Below, piece by piece: positions 31,838 to 38,666 of a stretch of DNA of 38,666 bases. Origin of the DNA: Novosphingobium panipatense (GTDB lineage: Bacteria > Pseudomonadota > Alphaproteobacteria > Sphingomonadales > Sphingomonadaceae); the NCBI RefSeq assembly GCF_002149965.1, contig NZ_MSQB01000013.1:66986-105651 (forward strand). The letters are read 5' to 3'. Every line of letters starts with the position of its first letter. The stretch's first letter is position 1. The position numbers and the translations under genes were made by a program. The notes under the pieces were generated by a model. The model saw nothing but the letters and a program-made list of their open reading frames with translations. It did no database searches and was not told the origin of the DNA.

Positions 31838-32468
31838 GGATACCTGCCATGATGATGTCGATCGTGTGTTCGCGGTAGCGGTCGCGCAGTTCCTCGGTCA
31901 ACGTGTCCTGGTCGAAGCAATGCTTCAGCACCAGCCTTGCCGAGAAGAAGCGGTCCACCGCACCGGTCACGGTAAAGTAGAAGAGTTGCGGATCGATTTC
32001 ACGGAAGACCCCTGCCCGCACCCCGTCGCCGATCAACTGCTCGTAGGCGCGGTAGATCGGGGACAGATAGCTGTCGGCAATGCGGCGCGCCTCGGTATCG
32101 TCGCTCTCGCGCACCATGCGCATGGTCAGGCGGTTGAGGTAGGGCACCTCATAGAAGGTATCGACCACTTTCCAGAGATGACGGCGCAGCTTCGCCTCGG
32201 GGGACCAGCCGTCCTTGGCCACGAGCGCGTCCACGCTGGTGACGATCGCCTGCCAGTCCCGGTCGAGCAGCGCCTTGAGCAGCCCGGCCTTGTTGCCGAA
32301 GTAGTACTTCACCAGCGCCGAATTGAGCCCGGAGCGCAGCGACAGCTCCGACAGCGAAATGTCGATCACGTCGCCGTCGCGCATGATCGCGCTGGCCGTG
32401 TCCAACAGCTGCGCCCGTGCGCCCGGAGGCAGCGCGCCTTGCTGGGTCGAGGACGTTTCCTGCACCAT
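31827..32468 (-). CDS. TetR-family transcriptional regulator
   Basis: A 213-residue TetR regulator. The N-terminal helix-turn-helix reads LSELSLRSGLNSALVKYYFGNKAGLLKALL (about 41-70), the standard KYYF...K signature. The C-terminal two-thirds is an all-helical ligand domain of the kind seen in acyl-CoA or small-lipid sensing members. It lies 17 bp after the SDR gene in the same direction and probably represses its own operon through the palindrome at 33348-33363. The ligand is unknown; the adjacent 3-hydroxyacyl-CoA dehydrogenase-like SDR suggests an acyl-CoA. Confidence 0.92.
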   Translation of the reverse strand: MVQETSSTQQGALPPGARAQLLDTASAIMRDGDVIDISLSELSLRSGLNSALVKYYFGNKAGLLKALLDRDWQAIVTSVDALVAKDGWSPEAKLRRHLWKVVDTFYEVPYLNRLTMRMVRESDDTEARRIADSYLSPIYRAYEQLIGDGVRAGVFREIDPQLFYFTVTGAVDRFFSARLVLKHCFDQDTLTEELRDRYREHTIDIIMAGILAR

Positions 32469-32485
32469 GCCCCTGCTCCGCGCGC

Positions 32486-33271
32486 TTACTTCGGCCCCAT
32501 GCGTATCGCCCCGTCGAGCCGGACGGATTCGCCGTTCATGTAGTCATGTTCGAGCATGAAGAGCGCCAGCTTCGCATATTCCTCGGGCTTGCCGAGGCGC
32601 TTGGGGAAAGGAACCATCGCGGCCAGCGCATCCTGCACCTGCTGCGGCATTGCGGTCATCATCGGGGTTTCGAAAATGCCGGGCAGGATCGTGTTGATGC
32701 GGATCCCCTCGCTCATCAGATCGCGCGCGACCGGCAGGGTCATGGCCAGAACGCCGCCCTTCGAAGCGGCATAGGCCGCCTGGCCGATCTGCCCGTCCTG
32801 TCCCGCGACCGAGGCGGTATTGACGATGGCGCCGCGCGAACCGGCCTCATCGACAGGATCCAGCGTGATCATCCCCGCCGCCGACTTGCTGATGCAGCGG
32901 AACGTGCCGACGAGGTTGATGGCGATGACTTTCTCGAACAGCGCCATGTCGTGCGCGCGCGGTTCACCGGTCTCGCGGTTGCGGCCCACGGTCTTGGAAG
33001 CAGGCGCGATACCGGCGCAATTGACGAGAATGCGCTCTTGCCCATGGGCTGCGCGTGCCTTGGCGAAACCGGCATCGACACTGGCGTCGCTGGTCACGTC
33101 GGCCGCGCAGAACACCCCGCCGATCTCGGCTGCCACGGCTTCGCCCGCCTCGGCATTGAGATCGAAAACCGCCACTTTCACGCCCTGGGCCGCCAGGGCC
33201 CTTGCCGTGGCGGCACCAAGACCCGATGCCGCGCCGGTAACAACGGCGGACAGGCTGCTGTCGAGTTTCAT
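32486..33271 (-). CDS. SDR dehydrogenase, 3-hydroxyacyl-CoA dehydrogenase type 2-like
   Basis: A 261-residue SDR with an N-terminal VTGAASGLGAATA coenzyme loop (11-23) and Asp37 (FDLN) specifying NAD. The catalytic residues are Ser154, Tyr167 and Lys171 (YAASK). The long insert after NCAGIAPASK (about residues 92-110) and the C-terminal FPKRLGKPEEYAKLALFMLEHDYMNGESVRLDGAIRM resemble human HSD17B10, an NAD-dependent 3-hydroxyacyl-CoA dehydrogenase. A beta-oxidation-type role is therefore likely. AAGGGG precedes ATG 33271. It is the first gene of the operon with the TetR and mtnP genes. Confidence 0.9.
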   Translation of the reverse strand: MKLDSSLSAVVTGAASGLGAATARALAAQGVKVAVFDLNAEAGEAVAAEIGGVFCAADVTSDASVDAGFAKARAAHGQERILVNCAGIAPASKTVGRNRETGEPRAHDMALFEKVIAINLVGTFRCISKSAAGMITLDPVDEAGSRGAIVNTASVAGQDGQIGQAAYAASKGGVLAMTLPVARDLMSEGIRINTILPGIFETPMMTAMPQQVQDALAAMVPFPKRLGKPEEYAKLALFMLEHDYMNGESVRLDGAIRMGPK

Positions 33272-33344
33272 GCTGCTTCCCCTTCCTGTTCGCGCAGAGG
33301 CGAGACCGAACGACTATCCGGCCCCGGAGCCCTGCACGCGCGAT

Positions 33345-33373
33345 GATTTAATCGACCGGTTAAGCAGCTCCAA
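33345..33373 (-). promoter_or_regulatory. Promoter with embedded palindromic operator (SDR-tetR-mtnP)
   Basis: On the minus strand TTGGAG and TAAATC are spaced by 17 nt. Between and over the -10 lies TTAACCGGTCGATTAA (33348-33363), a palindrome of form TTAAnCGnnCGnTTAA. The placement inside the spacer and -10 is typical of a TetR repressor site. It lies 77-92 bp before the SDR start codon. Confidence 0.5.
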
Positions 33374-33459
33374 CCGGCAGGTCAATCGCGCCGTGCGATC
33401 GGGCAGCAAAATCGCGCCCGCGACGTGTCTCGCGAAAGGGAAAATCAGATCCGCAGCGA

Positions 33460-33789
33460 TCAGCCGACCGGATCCATGCCCCGCTGGATCTGCGAACGCT
33501 CGATGTTCGAACGGTCGCCGCGGCGCTGTTCCTGCCACTGGCTCTTGGTCATGCAGACCTTCTTGGCGCGCAAGCGCGAGCCGATTTCCGTGACGCGCTC
33601 GCACACGACGGGGTCGGCCTTCTCGATGTCGTTCTTGGCGACCGAAGGGGTGCCGGAAGAGGCGGGCGCTGCCGCCGGAGCAGCCTGGCCCCCTGCCTGA
33701 ACGGCTGCCTGAGCGGCGGGTTCGGCCGCCATCGCGGGAACGGCCGCCAGGGCGCAAGCGGCGGCGGCGAGCTTCATGATCATCTGCAT
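33460..33789 (-). CDS. Small exported hypothetical protein
   Basis: A 109-residue protein with a cleavable signal peptide (MQMIMKLAAAACALAAVPAMA, cut before AEPAA), an Ala/Gly/Pro-rich linker and a compact C-terminal part. That part contains PVVCERVTEIGSRLRAKKVCMTKSQW, with two Cys that could form a disulfide, and ends ERSQIQRGMDPVG. I recall similar short proteins with a VC...GSRL...KVC pattern as common unknowns in sphingomonads. ATG 33789 has GGAG 7 nt upstream; ATG 33783 and 33777 are alternatives. TTGAAG-N17-TACTTT (33861-33889) may be its promoter. Confidence 0.8.
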   Translation of the reverse strand: MQMIMKLAAAACALAAVPAMAAEPAAQAAVQAGGQAAPAAAPASSGTPSVAKNDIEKADPVVCERVTEIGSRLRAKKVCMTKSQWQEQRRGDRSNIERSQIQRGMDPVG

Positions 33790-33860
33790 CGTGCAACTCC
33801 AAGACGCCGCCGTTTTGTTTTCAATCACTTGGGGCGCGCGCCGAAAGACTGGATGAAACG

Positions 33861-33889
33861 AAAGTAAATCGGGACGTATCGTACTTCAA
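33861..33889 (-). promoter_or_regulatory. Promoter-like pair for the small exported protein
   Basis: TTGAAG and TACTTT spaced by 17 nt on the minus strand, about 72 nt before ATG 33789. The -35 overlaps the end of the upstream oxygenase gene. Confidence 0.3.
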
Positions 33890-35376
33890 GTGCGGGCGAT
33901 GTCGAAGGCGATCGTCATGCGCTCGCCTGCCGCAAAAGGCCGGGTTCCATGCCACATCCAGGACGGGAACAGCACGAGACGGGCAGGCTTCGGCTCCACT
34001 GAAAGGCGCGGTTCCACATGGCCGAGCCCCTCCGGCGCACCGCCCAGCTCCAGCTGCCCGTCACCGGGCGCAAGCCCTTCCGGTACGGTGAGGTAGAGTG
34101 CCGAACTGATCCAGCCCTGGGGGTGATGATGCGCGGTATGGAACCCCGCCCCGGCCAGCCGCACGGACCAGCTTCCGGCAAAGCGCGGACGCGCGGACCG
34201 CTGCTGCGAGAGCATCGGATGGGCCGGGTCGGCAGGCGGAAGCTGCGCCTCGAATTTCGCGACTTCGCGGCGCAGCACTTCGCGGATGCGGGCGATCTCC
34301 GGCTCGCAGCGCGCCAGCAAAGCGCCGTCGGTCTGCGTCCCCCCGCGCACGGACTGGTCGAGAAAGCGCCCCGAACGCGCATGAAGCCCGCGCAGCACGG
34401 GAACCAGTTCCGCCAGCCCGATCTCGCCGGGATCGAGGTCGATCACCCGGACCAGCCCTTCCTGCCCGTCGAGCCAGTCTGCCCGGCCATCGCCCGTGAG
34501 GCGCCAGATCAGTGCGGCATAAGGCCAGATCGCATCGGCGCCGCTGGCGGCAAGCCATGGCTCCAGTTCGGCGGCAGCGCGCGCCCCATCCCCGGCGCGC
34601 AGCAGATGGCGCAGGCGCCAGATGGCGTGGCCCTGATCGCGCGCCGCGCCCAGCCGCTCGAAAGCCTCGGCGGCCTCGGCGCCGCGCCCCAGTTCGTCCA
34701 GTGCCGCGGCCCGCGCGAGGGGGAAGCTGCCCACCGGGCCATGGGCCGCGATCGCGCGCTCGGCCGCCGCCAGCGCTTCGGCATGGCGCTCTGCCGAGAG
34801 CAGAAGCTCGATCGCAAGAGCACGCAGCGCCTCGCCTTGCGGGAAACGCTGCAAGGCGGCCTCGATAGTGGCCATTGCGCGCGCGCCCTGCCCGGTCATC
34901 GCGGCAAGCTGCGCAAACTGGCGATGCCCTTCCATCCAGCCCGGATTGGCGGTGAGCATCGCTTCCAGTTCGCCCAGGCCCCGCGCGCCTTCGCCTTCGG
35001 CAAGCCGCGCCGATGCCAGGCCCAGGCGGATCTCGCCTTTCGCGGGCGCCAGCCGGGTTGCCTGCTCGAACAGCCGCGCGGCGGGCCTGCCCGCCTCCAG
35101 CGAGACATGCGCAAGCGCATGGACGACGCCGACATTTCCCGGAGCGAGCCGCATGGCCGCTTCCAGCGCGGCAATCGCCCCGTCGCGCCGGTCGAGCGCG
35201 CGGCGCAGCATCGCCGTCCAGTGAAGCAAGGTCACGTTCGCCGGGTTCGGCGCGGGATTGCGCGTCAGCCATTCGGTGAGACGCGCTACCGCCTGTTCCT
35301 CCTCGCCCTGTGCCAGCGCCTGCTCGGCGAGAGCGGCCAGCCTCTCCCGCTCGTCCGATGCGGCGAGCGTGCTCAC
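33886..35376 (-). CDS. TPR - 2OG/Fe(II) oxygenase (2OG-FeII_Oxy_5-like)
   Basis: A 496-residue protein. Residues about 10-300 are tetratricopeptide-type helical repeats rich in Ala and Leu. The C-terminal part (about 385-496) is a 2-oxoglutarate/Fe(II) oxygenase of the 2OG-FeII_Oxy_5 group: HTAHHHPQGWISSALYL supplies the proximal His, and LVLFPSWMWHGTRPF the distal His, with an Arg in ERMTIAFD. TPR-fused members are often prolyl- or aspartyl-hydroxylase-like and act on proteins or peptides; the target is unknown. The start overlaps the AspH-like gene stop by 4 nt (ATGA), so both are coupled. Confidence 0.88.
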   Translation of the reverse strand: MSTLAASDERERLAALAEQALAQGEEEQAVARLTEWLTRNPAPNPANVTLLHWTAMLRRALDRRDGAIAALEAAMRLAPGNVGVVHALAHVSLEAGRPAARLFEQATRLAPAKGEIRLGLASARLAEGEGARGLGELEAMLTANPGWMEGHRQFAQLAAMTGQGARAMATIEAALQRFPQGEALRALAIELLLSAERHAEALAAAERAIAAHGPVGSFPLARAAALDELGRGAEAAEAFERLGAARDQGHAIWRLRHLLRAGDGARAAAELEPWLAASGADAIWPYAALIWRLTGDGRADWLDGQEGLVRVIDLDPGEIGLAELVPVLRGLHARSGRFLDQSVRGGTQTDGALLARCEPEIARIREVLRREVAKFEAQLPPADPAHPMLSQQRSARPRFAGSWSVRLAGAGFHTAHHHPQGWISSALYLTVPEGLAPGDGQLELGGAPEGLGHVEPRLSVEPKPARLVLFPSWMWHGTRPFAAGERMTIAFDIART

Positions 35377-36578
35377 AGCCCGCCCTCGCGGCCCGTCGCC
35401 GCAATCGTTGCCGCGACCGCCGCCCGCTCGCCCGGCGCAAGGTCGGGATGCCAGACGTCGAAGATCAGCACCACGCGCAGCACGTCCGTAGGGTTCATCG
35501 CTTCATGCTCTATCGTATCGTCGAAAGCGAAAGCCTCGCCCTCCCGCCATTCACGCGTTTCCGCGCCTACCCGGAACCAGCAGCCGGGCGGGACCACCAA
35601 CGGAAGGTGGCAGACCAGCCGGGTATTGTCGACGCCGACATGGGGCGGAATGGCGGTATGCGGCGCCAGCAGCGAGAACATCGCATTGGGGGAAGCGCCC
35701 GGCACCACCGGTTGCGGAAGTCGGGACAGGATCTCCATCGTGCGCGGCGCCTGCGCGGCGTTCCGCGAAACTTCCGCGCCGTGTCTCAGCAGGTGAATGG
35801 CGCTCCAGTCCCGGCTGCGGTTGAGCGGCCGCCACTGGGCCAGGTTCTCGCGGTCCTCGTACTGGATATAGGGCTCCAGCTCCGCGCGTTCGGACTGGAT
35901 CAGCGCCAGCATTTCCGCGCGGATCTCCTCGAAACCGGCTTCGACTTCGGCCAGCCAGGGCGTGGCATGGCGCGGATGGAACTCCCGCTCGACAAGGCCC
36001 GGATAATGGAAATGCGTGGGCTCGCTGTGGTAGACCCGCGTCTTGCGCAGGATATTGTCGCGAAAACGGGCCAGGCGCCAGCCATTGTCGGCAGCAACTT
36101 CGGCCGAAGGGGCAGGCGCGCCCTCTCCTTCGGCCGCCTGGGCGACCTGCTCCAGCCTCTCCCCGCGCTTTTCCAGCCAATCCGCGTGAAAGGCCCGGCC
36201 TGCGGCCACAGCCGCTTCGAGCGGTGCGGGCAGAGGCCCATCCGGGACCTGCGCCAGAGCCTCTCCCCAGGCGGTTCCGGCCTGGGCATCGCCGATCCGT
36301 TCCAGCAGCCCGGCCCGCATGACCAGCGCCATGAAATCGAGCGGCGCCAGTATCAGCGCGCAATGAACCGCCTCCAGCGCCCGGTGCGGTTGCCGCAAGG
36401 CCCGCCGCAATCCTGCCAGCTTGAGCCACTGCGCCACGGCTGCGGGTCCATCCGTACCGCCGCCCTCCACCGGTACGCCCGATGTCAGCAACTGCTCCAG
36501 CGCCTGCGCGGCGGCAGGCAGGTTTCCGGCCGCTGCCAGCCGGTCCACTTCAACGAATGCCGAAATCCCTGCGTTCAT
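35373..36578 (-). CDS. TPR - aspartyl/asparaginyl beta-hydroxylase-like protein
   Basis: A 401-residue protein. The N-terminal 130 residues are TPR-like helices. The C-terminal domain (about 215-390) is of the Asp/Asn beta-hydroxylase (AspH) type: PHTAIPPHVGVDNTRLVCHLPL carries the first metal His, FAFDDTIEHEAMN the second His, and the Arg of RVVLIFDVWHPDL binds 2-oxoglutarate. AspH enzymes hydroxylate Asp or Asn in EGF-like domains of secreted proteins; bacterial targets are unknown. GGGGGG lies just before ATG 36578. The 17-bp gap to the sulfotransferase gene makes an operon likely. Confidence 0.9.
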   Translation of the reverse strand: MNAGISAFVEVDRLAAAGNLPAAAQALEQLLTSGVPVEGGGTDGPAAVAQWLKLAGLRRALRQPHRALEAVHCALILAPLDFMALVMRAGLLERIGDAQAGTAWGEALAQVPDGPLPAPLEAAVAAGRAFHADWLEKRGERLEQVAQAAEGEGAPAPSAEVAADNGWRLARFRDNILRKTRVYHSEPTHFHYPGLVEREFHPRHATPWLAEVEAGFEEIRAEMLALIQSERAELEPYIQYEDRENLAQWRPLNRSRDWSAIHLLRHGAEVSRNAAQAPRTMEILSRLPQPVVPGASPNAMFSLLAPHTAIPPHVGVDNTRLVCHLPLVVPPGCWFRVGAETREWREGEAFAFDDTIEHEAMNPTDVLRVVLIFDVWHPDLAPGERAAVAATIAATGREGGL

Positions 36579-36595
36579 TGCCCCCCCGAGCGCAT

Positions 36596-38666
36596 TCAGG
36601 CCGGATCGATCGCGATGCCAGGCGGTCCACCCCAGGCCGGCGTGCGGTCGTCATCGAGCGAATAGCCGAAGCGTTCGGCCCAGGGACGCAGGATTTCCAG
36701 CACCGGTTCGAGATGCTTCTCGTATCGGCGCCAGCGCCCTGCGGCACGGGTATAGACCGCCTCGGTCACTTGCGCATAGCTGGCCGTGCGCACGACGCCG
36801 CGCGTGCGGGCAGCCGCGCGGTGGTCGAATTCAGCGCCGTCCCACGGCAGGTCCAGCCATTCGAACAGGGGCGCCAGTTCCCGCGCCTGATCCGCGACCA
36901 GCCTTTCGTAGACCACCGTTCGCACCGGCAGGTCGAACAGCGCCCGCGCCTGCTCCCAGTAGGAGAACGTCAGGTCGTAGAACTGTGCCGCCGTTTCCAG
37001 ATCGAGGAAATTGCTCATCGCATTGTTCGGGCGGAAATTGGTGATGAAGCAGCTCAGGATCACATCGCAGGGATGGCGCAGTGCCAGCACGAACTTCGCA
37101 TCGGGGAACAGGCGGCGGATCACCGGCACCTTGTTGAGATGCAGCGGATGCTTGTCGATCACCACGGTATCCGCGTCGAGCGTGCCATGGGCCGCGACGC
37201 GTTCGAAATAGCTTGCGCGCGCCGCGACAAGAGCCGCTTCGTCCAGCTTGGCCAGAGCATCGATGCCGCCCAGCTCCGCCTCGATCGCGCCGAAGAACGG
37301 TTCTTCCTCCAGCACCAGCGTATTGGGGGCGGTCATCAGCATGGTATCGAGCAGGGTCGTGCCCGAGCGGGGAAAGCCCAGCAGGATCACGGGCACGGCC
37401 CGCTCGGCGACAGGCGCCGCCGTCCAGCCGCCCAGCCATTGCCCGAGCCATTGCGACGTCACTAGCGCCTTGTCGTGGGCGAGTTCAGCGCGGAAGCGCT
37501 CCGCCCGCTCGCCGGGACGCGACGGCTCTTCCAGGTGGCACGCGTTCATCGCCGCGAATTCGGCGAAGGCATCGTCATAGCGGCCCATGCGGTCGAGCAT
37601 GATGCCGCGCAGCTGGTGGCGGCGGTTGGCCATGACGACCTCGCCCGCCTGCTCCAGCGCCGCGAAGGCCTGTTCGAAATCTTCCCCGCGCTTGAAACGC
37701 AGGGCATCGATATAGGCGAGCGAAGCAGCATCCGTGCCGTTCGCGATCGCCCGCGCGCGCAAAGGCTCCAGTTCGGCCTCACGGTTGCTGCGCTCATAGA
37801 CGGCGGCGAGACCGACGAACGAAGGACCGAGCGCGGGCTCGATGGCCAGCGCGGCCTCGAACCGGCTTTCGGCAACCGCATAGTCGTTCCGGCGGGCCGC
37901 TTCCTGGCCGTAGTCGGACTGTAGACCGGCATTTCCGGGCGCGCGGCGCGCAGCCTCGACAATCGCCTCGTACTGGCGGTCGTCCATGCCGTTGTCACGG
38001 TAGAAGGCGGCCAGGGTCAGCATCGGCACATGGTCCTGCGGGAAGTCGCGCGCGGCGTCCTGCAGGACCCGCTCGCCCTCTTCCGCGTTCCCGTCCCTCA
38101 GGAATGCCGAGCCCAGGTTGATGCGGATCGGCGGGGAATCGGGCGCGAGTTTCATCGCCCGCTTCAGCAGTTCGACAGCTTCCCCGTGCTTGCCCTGTTC
38201 GGACAGGATATTGCCGAGATTGTTGAGCACCGACCAGTCGTCCTGCTGGCGCGCCAGGACGTGACGATAGAGCGTGACCGCCAGCCCGAGATCCTGCGCT
38301 TCCTGCGCGAGATGAGCGCCGAGCCGGGCAAGCCGCAGGCTCGGCTCCGCCAGTGCCGAAGCCTCGTCGCAAAGCGCCCTCGCCTCTTCGCTGCGGCCGG
38401 TGCGGAAATAGGATTCTGCCAGGTTGGTCCGCACGACCAGATCCTGCGGGCGCAAGGATCGGGCGCGTTCCAAATAAGTCGCCGCGCGCTCGAACTGGCC
38501 GCGATGAAACTCCACCGCGCCGCCGAGAGCCGCCAGGGCCGGATCGCCTGGATTCGCCGCCGAAGCCGTCGCCACGGCCACTGCCGCTTCGTCGAGTCTG
38601 CCCATGCGCGCCAATCCGGCGATGCGGCGAAGTTCTTCCGAAGGGCCGGGTTCGACCGGGGGGGGG
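36596..38666 (-). CDS. TPR - sulfotransferase (5' end outside window)
   Basis: At least 689 residues are visible; the frame is open to the window edge, so the N-terminus is missing. About 12 tetratricopeptide-like repeats (to roughly visible residue 400) are followed by a Sulfotransfer_3-type domain. The PAPS 5'-phosphosulfate loop is GFPRSGTTLLDT (about 430-441) and the 3'-phosphate region LALRHPCDVILSCF. The VIDKHPLHLNKV strand is also typical. TPR-sulfotransferases resemble tyrosylprotein sulfotransferases, so a protein or peptide substrate is likely, but this is inference. The gene ends 17 bp before the AspH-like gene. A possible internal start is TTG 38614, but the TPR pattern continues upstream of it. 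Confidence 0.9.
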   Translation of the reverse strand, partial: PPPVEPGPSEELRRIAGLARMGRLDEAAVAVATASAANPGDPALAALGGAVEFHRGQFERAATYLERARSLRPQDLVVRTNLAESYFRTGRSEEARALCDEASALAEPSLRLARLGAHLAQEAQDLGLAVTLYRHVLARQQDDWSVLNNLGNILSEQGKHGEAVELLKRAMKLAPDSPPIRINLGSAFLRDGNAEEGERVLQDAARDFPQDHVPMLTLAAFYRDNGMDDRQYEAIVEAARRAPGNAGLQSDYGQEAARRNDYAVAESRFEAALAIEPALGPSFVGLAAVYERSNREAELEPLRARAIANGTDAASLAYIDALRFKRGEDFEQAFAALEQAGEVVMANRRHQLRGIMLDRMGRYDDAFAEFAAMNACHLEEPSRPGERAERFRAELAHDKALVTSQWLGQWLGGWTAAPVAERAVPVILLGFPRSGTTLLDTMLMTAPNTLVLEEEPFFGAIEAELGGIDALAKLDEAALVAARASYFERVAAHGTLDADTVVIDKHPLHLNKVPVIRRLFPDAKFVLALRHPCDVILSCFITNFRPNNAMSNFLDLETAAQFYDLTFSYWEQARALFDLPVRTVVYERLVADQARELAPLFEWLDLPWDGAEFDHRAAARTRGVVRTASYAQVTEAVYTRAAGRWRRYEKHLEPVLEILRPWAERFGYSLDDDRTPAWGGPPGIAIDPA

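Overview
The window is a high-GC chromosomal segment of an alphaproteobacterium, most likely a sphingomonad (Sphingomonadaceae/Erythrobacteraceae, Novosphingobium-like). The grounds are gene content and style: an RNase E tail ending in GWWQRTFGN, sdhB and zapE close together, a full exosortase A (XrtA/EpsH) exopolysaccharide locus with its family-specific accessory proteins, and an intergenic inverted repeat of the TGAGCTTGTCGAAG type that I associate with sphingomonads. No tRNA, rRNA, insertion sequence or CRISPR array was seen.

Left part (1-3266): the 3' end of a ribonuclease E gene and its terminator, sdhB, a PaaI-like thioesterase overlapping zapE by 4 nt, then a 364-bp gap. On the minus strand this gap carries a promoter-like pair, an 11-codon Trp/Tyr-rich reading frame, a 13-bp stem-loop and a rho-independent terminator. 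It looks like a small RNA and/or micropeptide gene and is the least explained element of the window.

Centre (3267-24477): a CHASE2-degenerate GGDEF-EAL phosphodiesterase, then the XrtA locus. Ten minus-strand genes, tightly packed and often overlapping, run from the Wza-like export lipoprotein (start 18723) through chain-length determinant, tyrosine autokinase, beta-barrel protein, ATPase, polysaccharide deacetylase, FemAB-like protein, glycosyltransferase and exosortase-EpsI to an asparagine synthetase-like amidotransferase (end 5807). Upstream are a PLP decarboxylase and an AMP-forming ligase (minus). Divergent from them, with only 32 bp between the start codons, is a plus-strand operon of a FemAB/GNAT-like transferase, an acyl carrier protein and two atypical alpha/beta hydrolases. 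These six genes look like a carrier-protein pathway that makes or attaches an unknown small group. No PEP-CTERM substrate or PrsK/PrsR regulator lies in the window.

Right-centre (24478-33885): mostly household and accessory genes. They are trxB, an alpha/beta hydrolase, a small membrane protein, modABC (ModC without its usual molybdate-binding C-terminus), a Prx5-type peroxiredoxin, an SDR resembling dihydropteridine reductase, the inverted-repeat element, an SDR-TetR-mtnP operon with a palindrome inside its presumed promoter, and a small secreted protein.

Right end (33886-38666): three adjacent minus-strand genes encode a TPR-2OG/Fe(II) oxygenase, an Asp/Asn beta-hydroxylase-like protein and a TPR-sulfotransferase (cut by the window edge). 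Their overlap and spacing suggest a joint protein or peptide modification system of unknown target.
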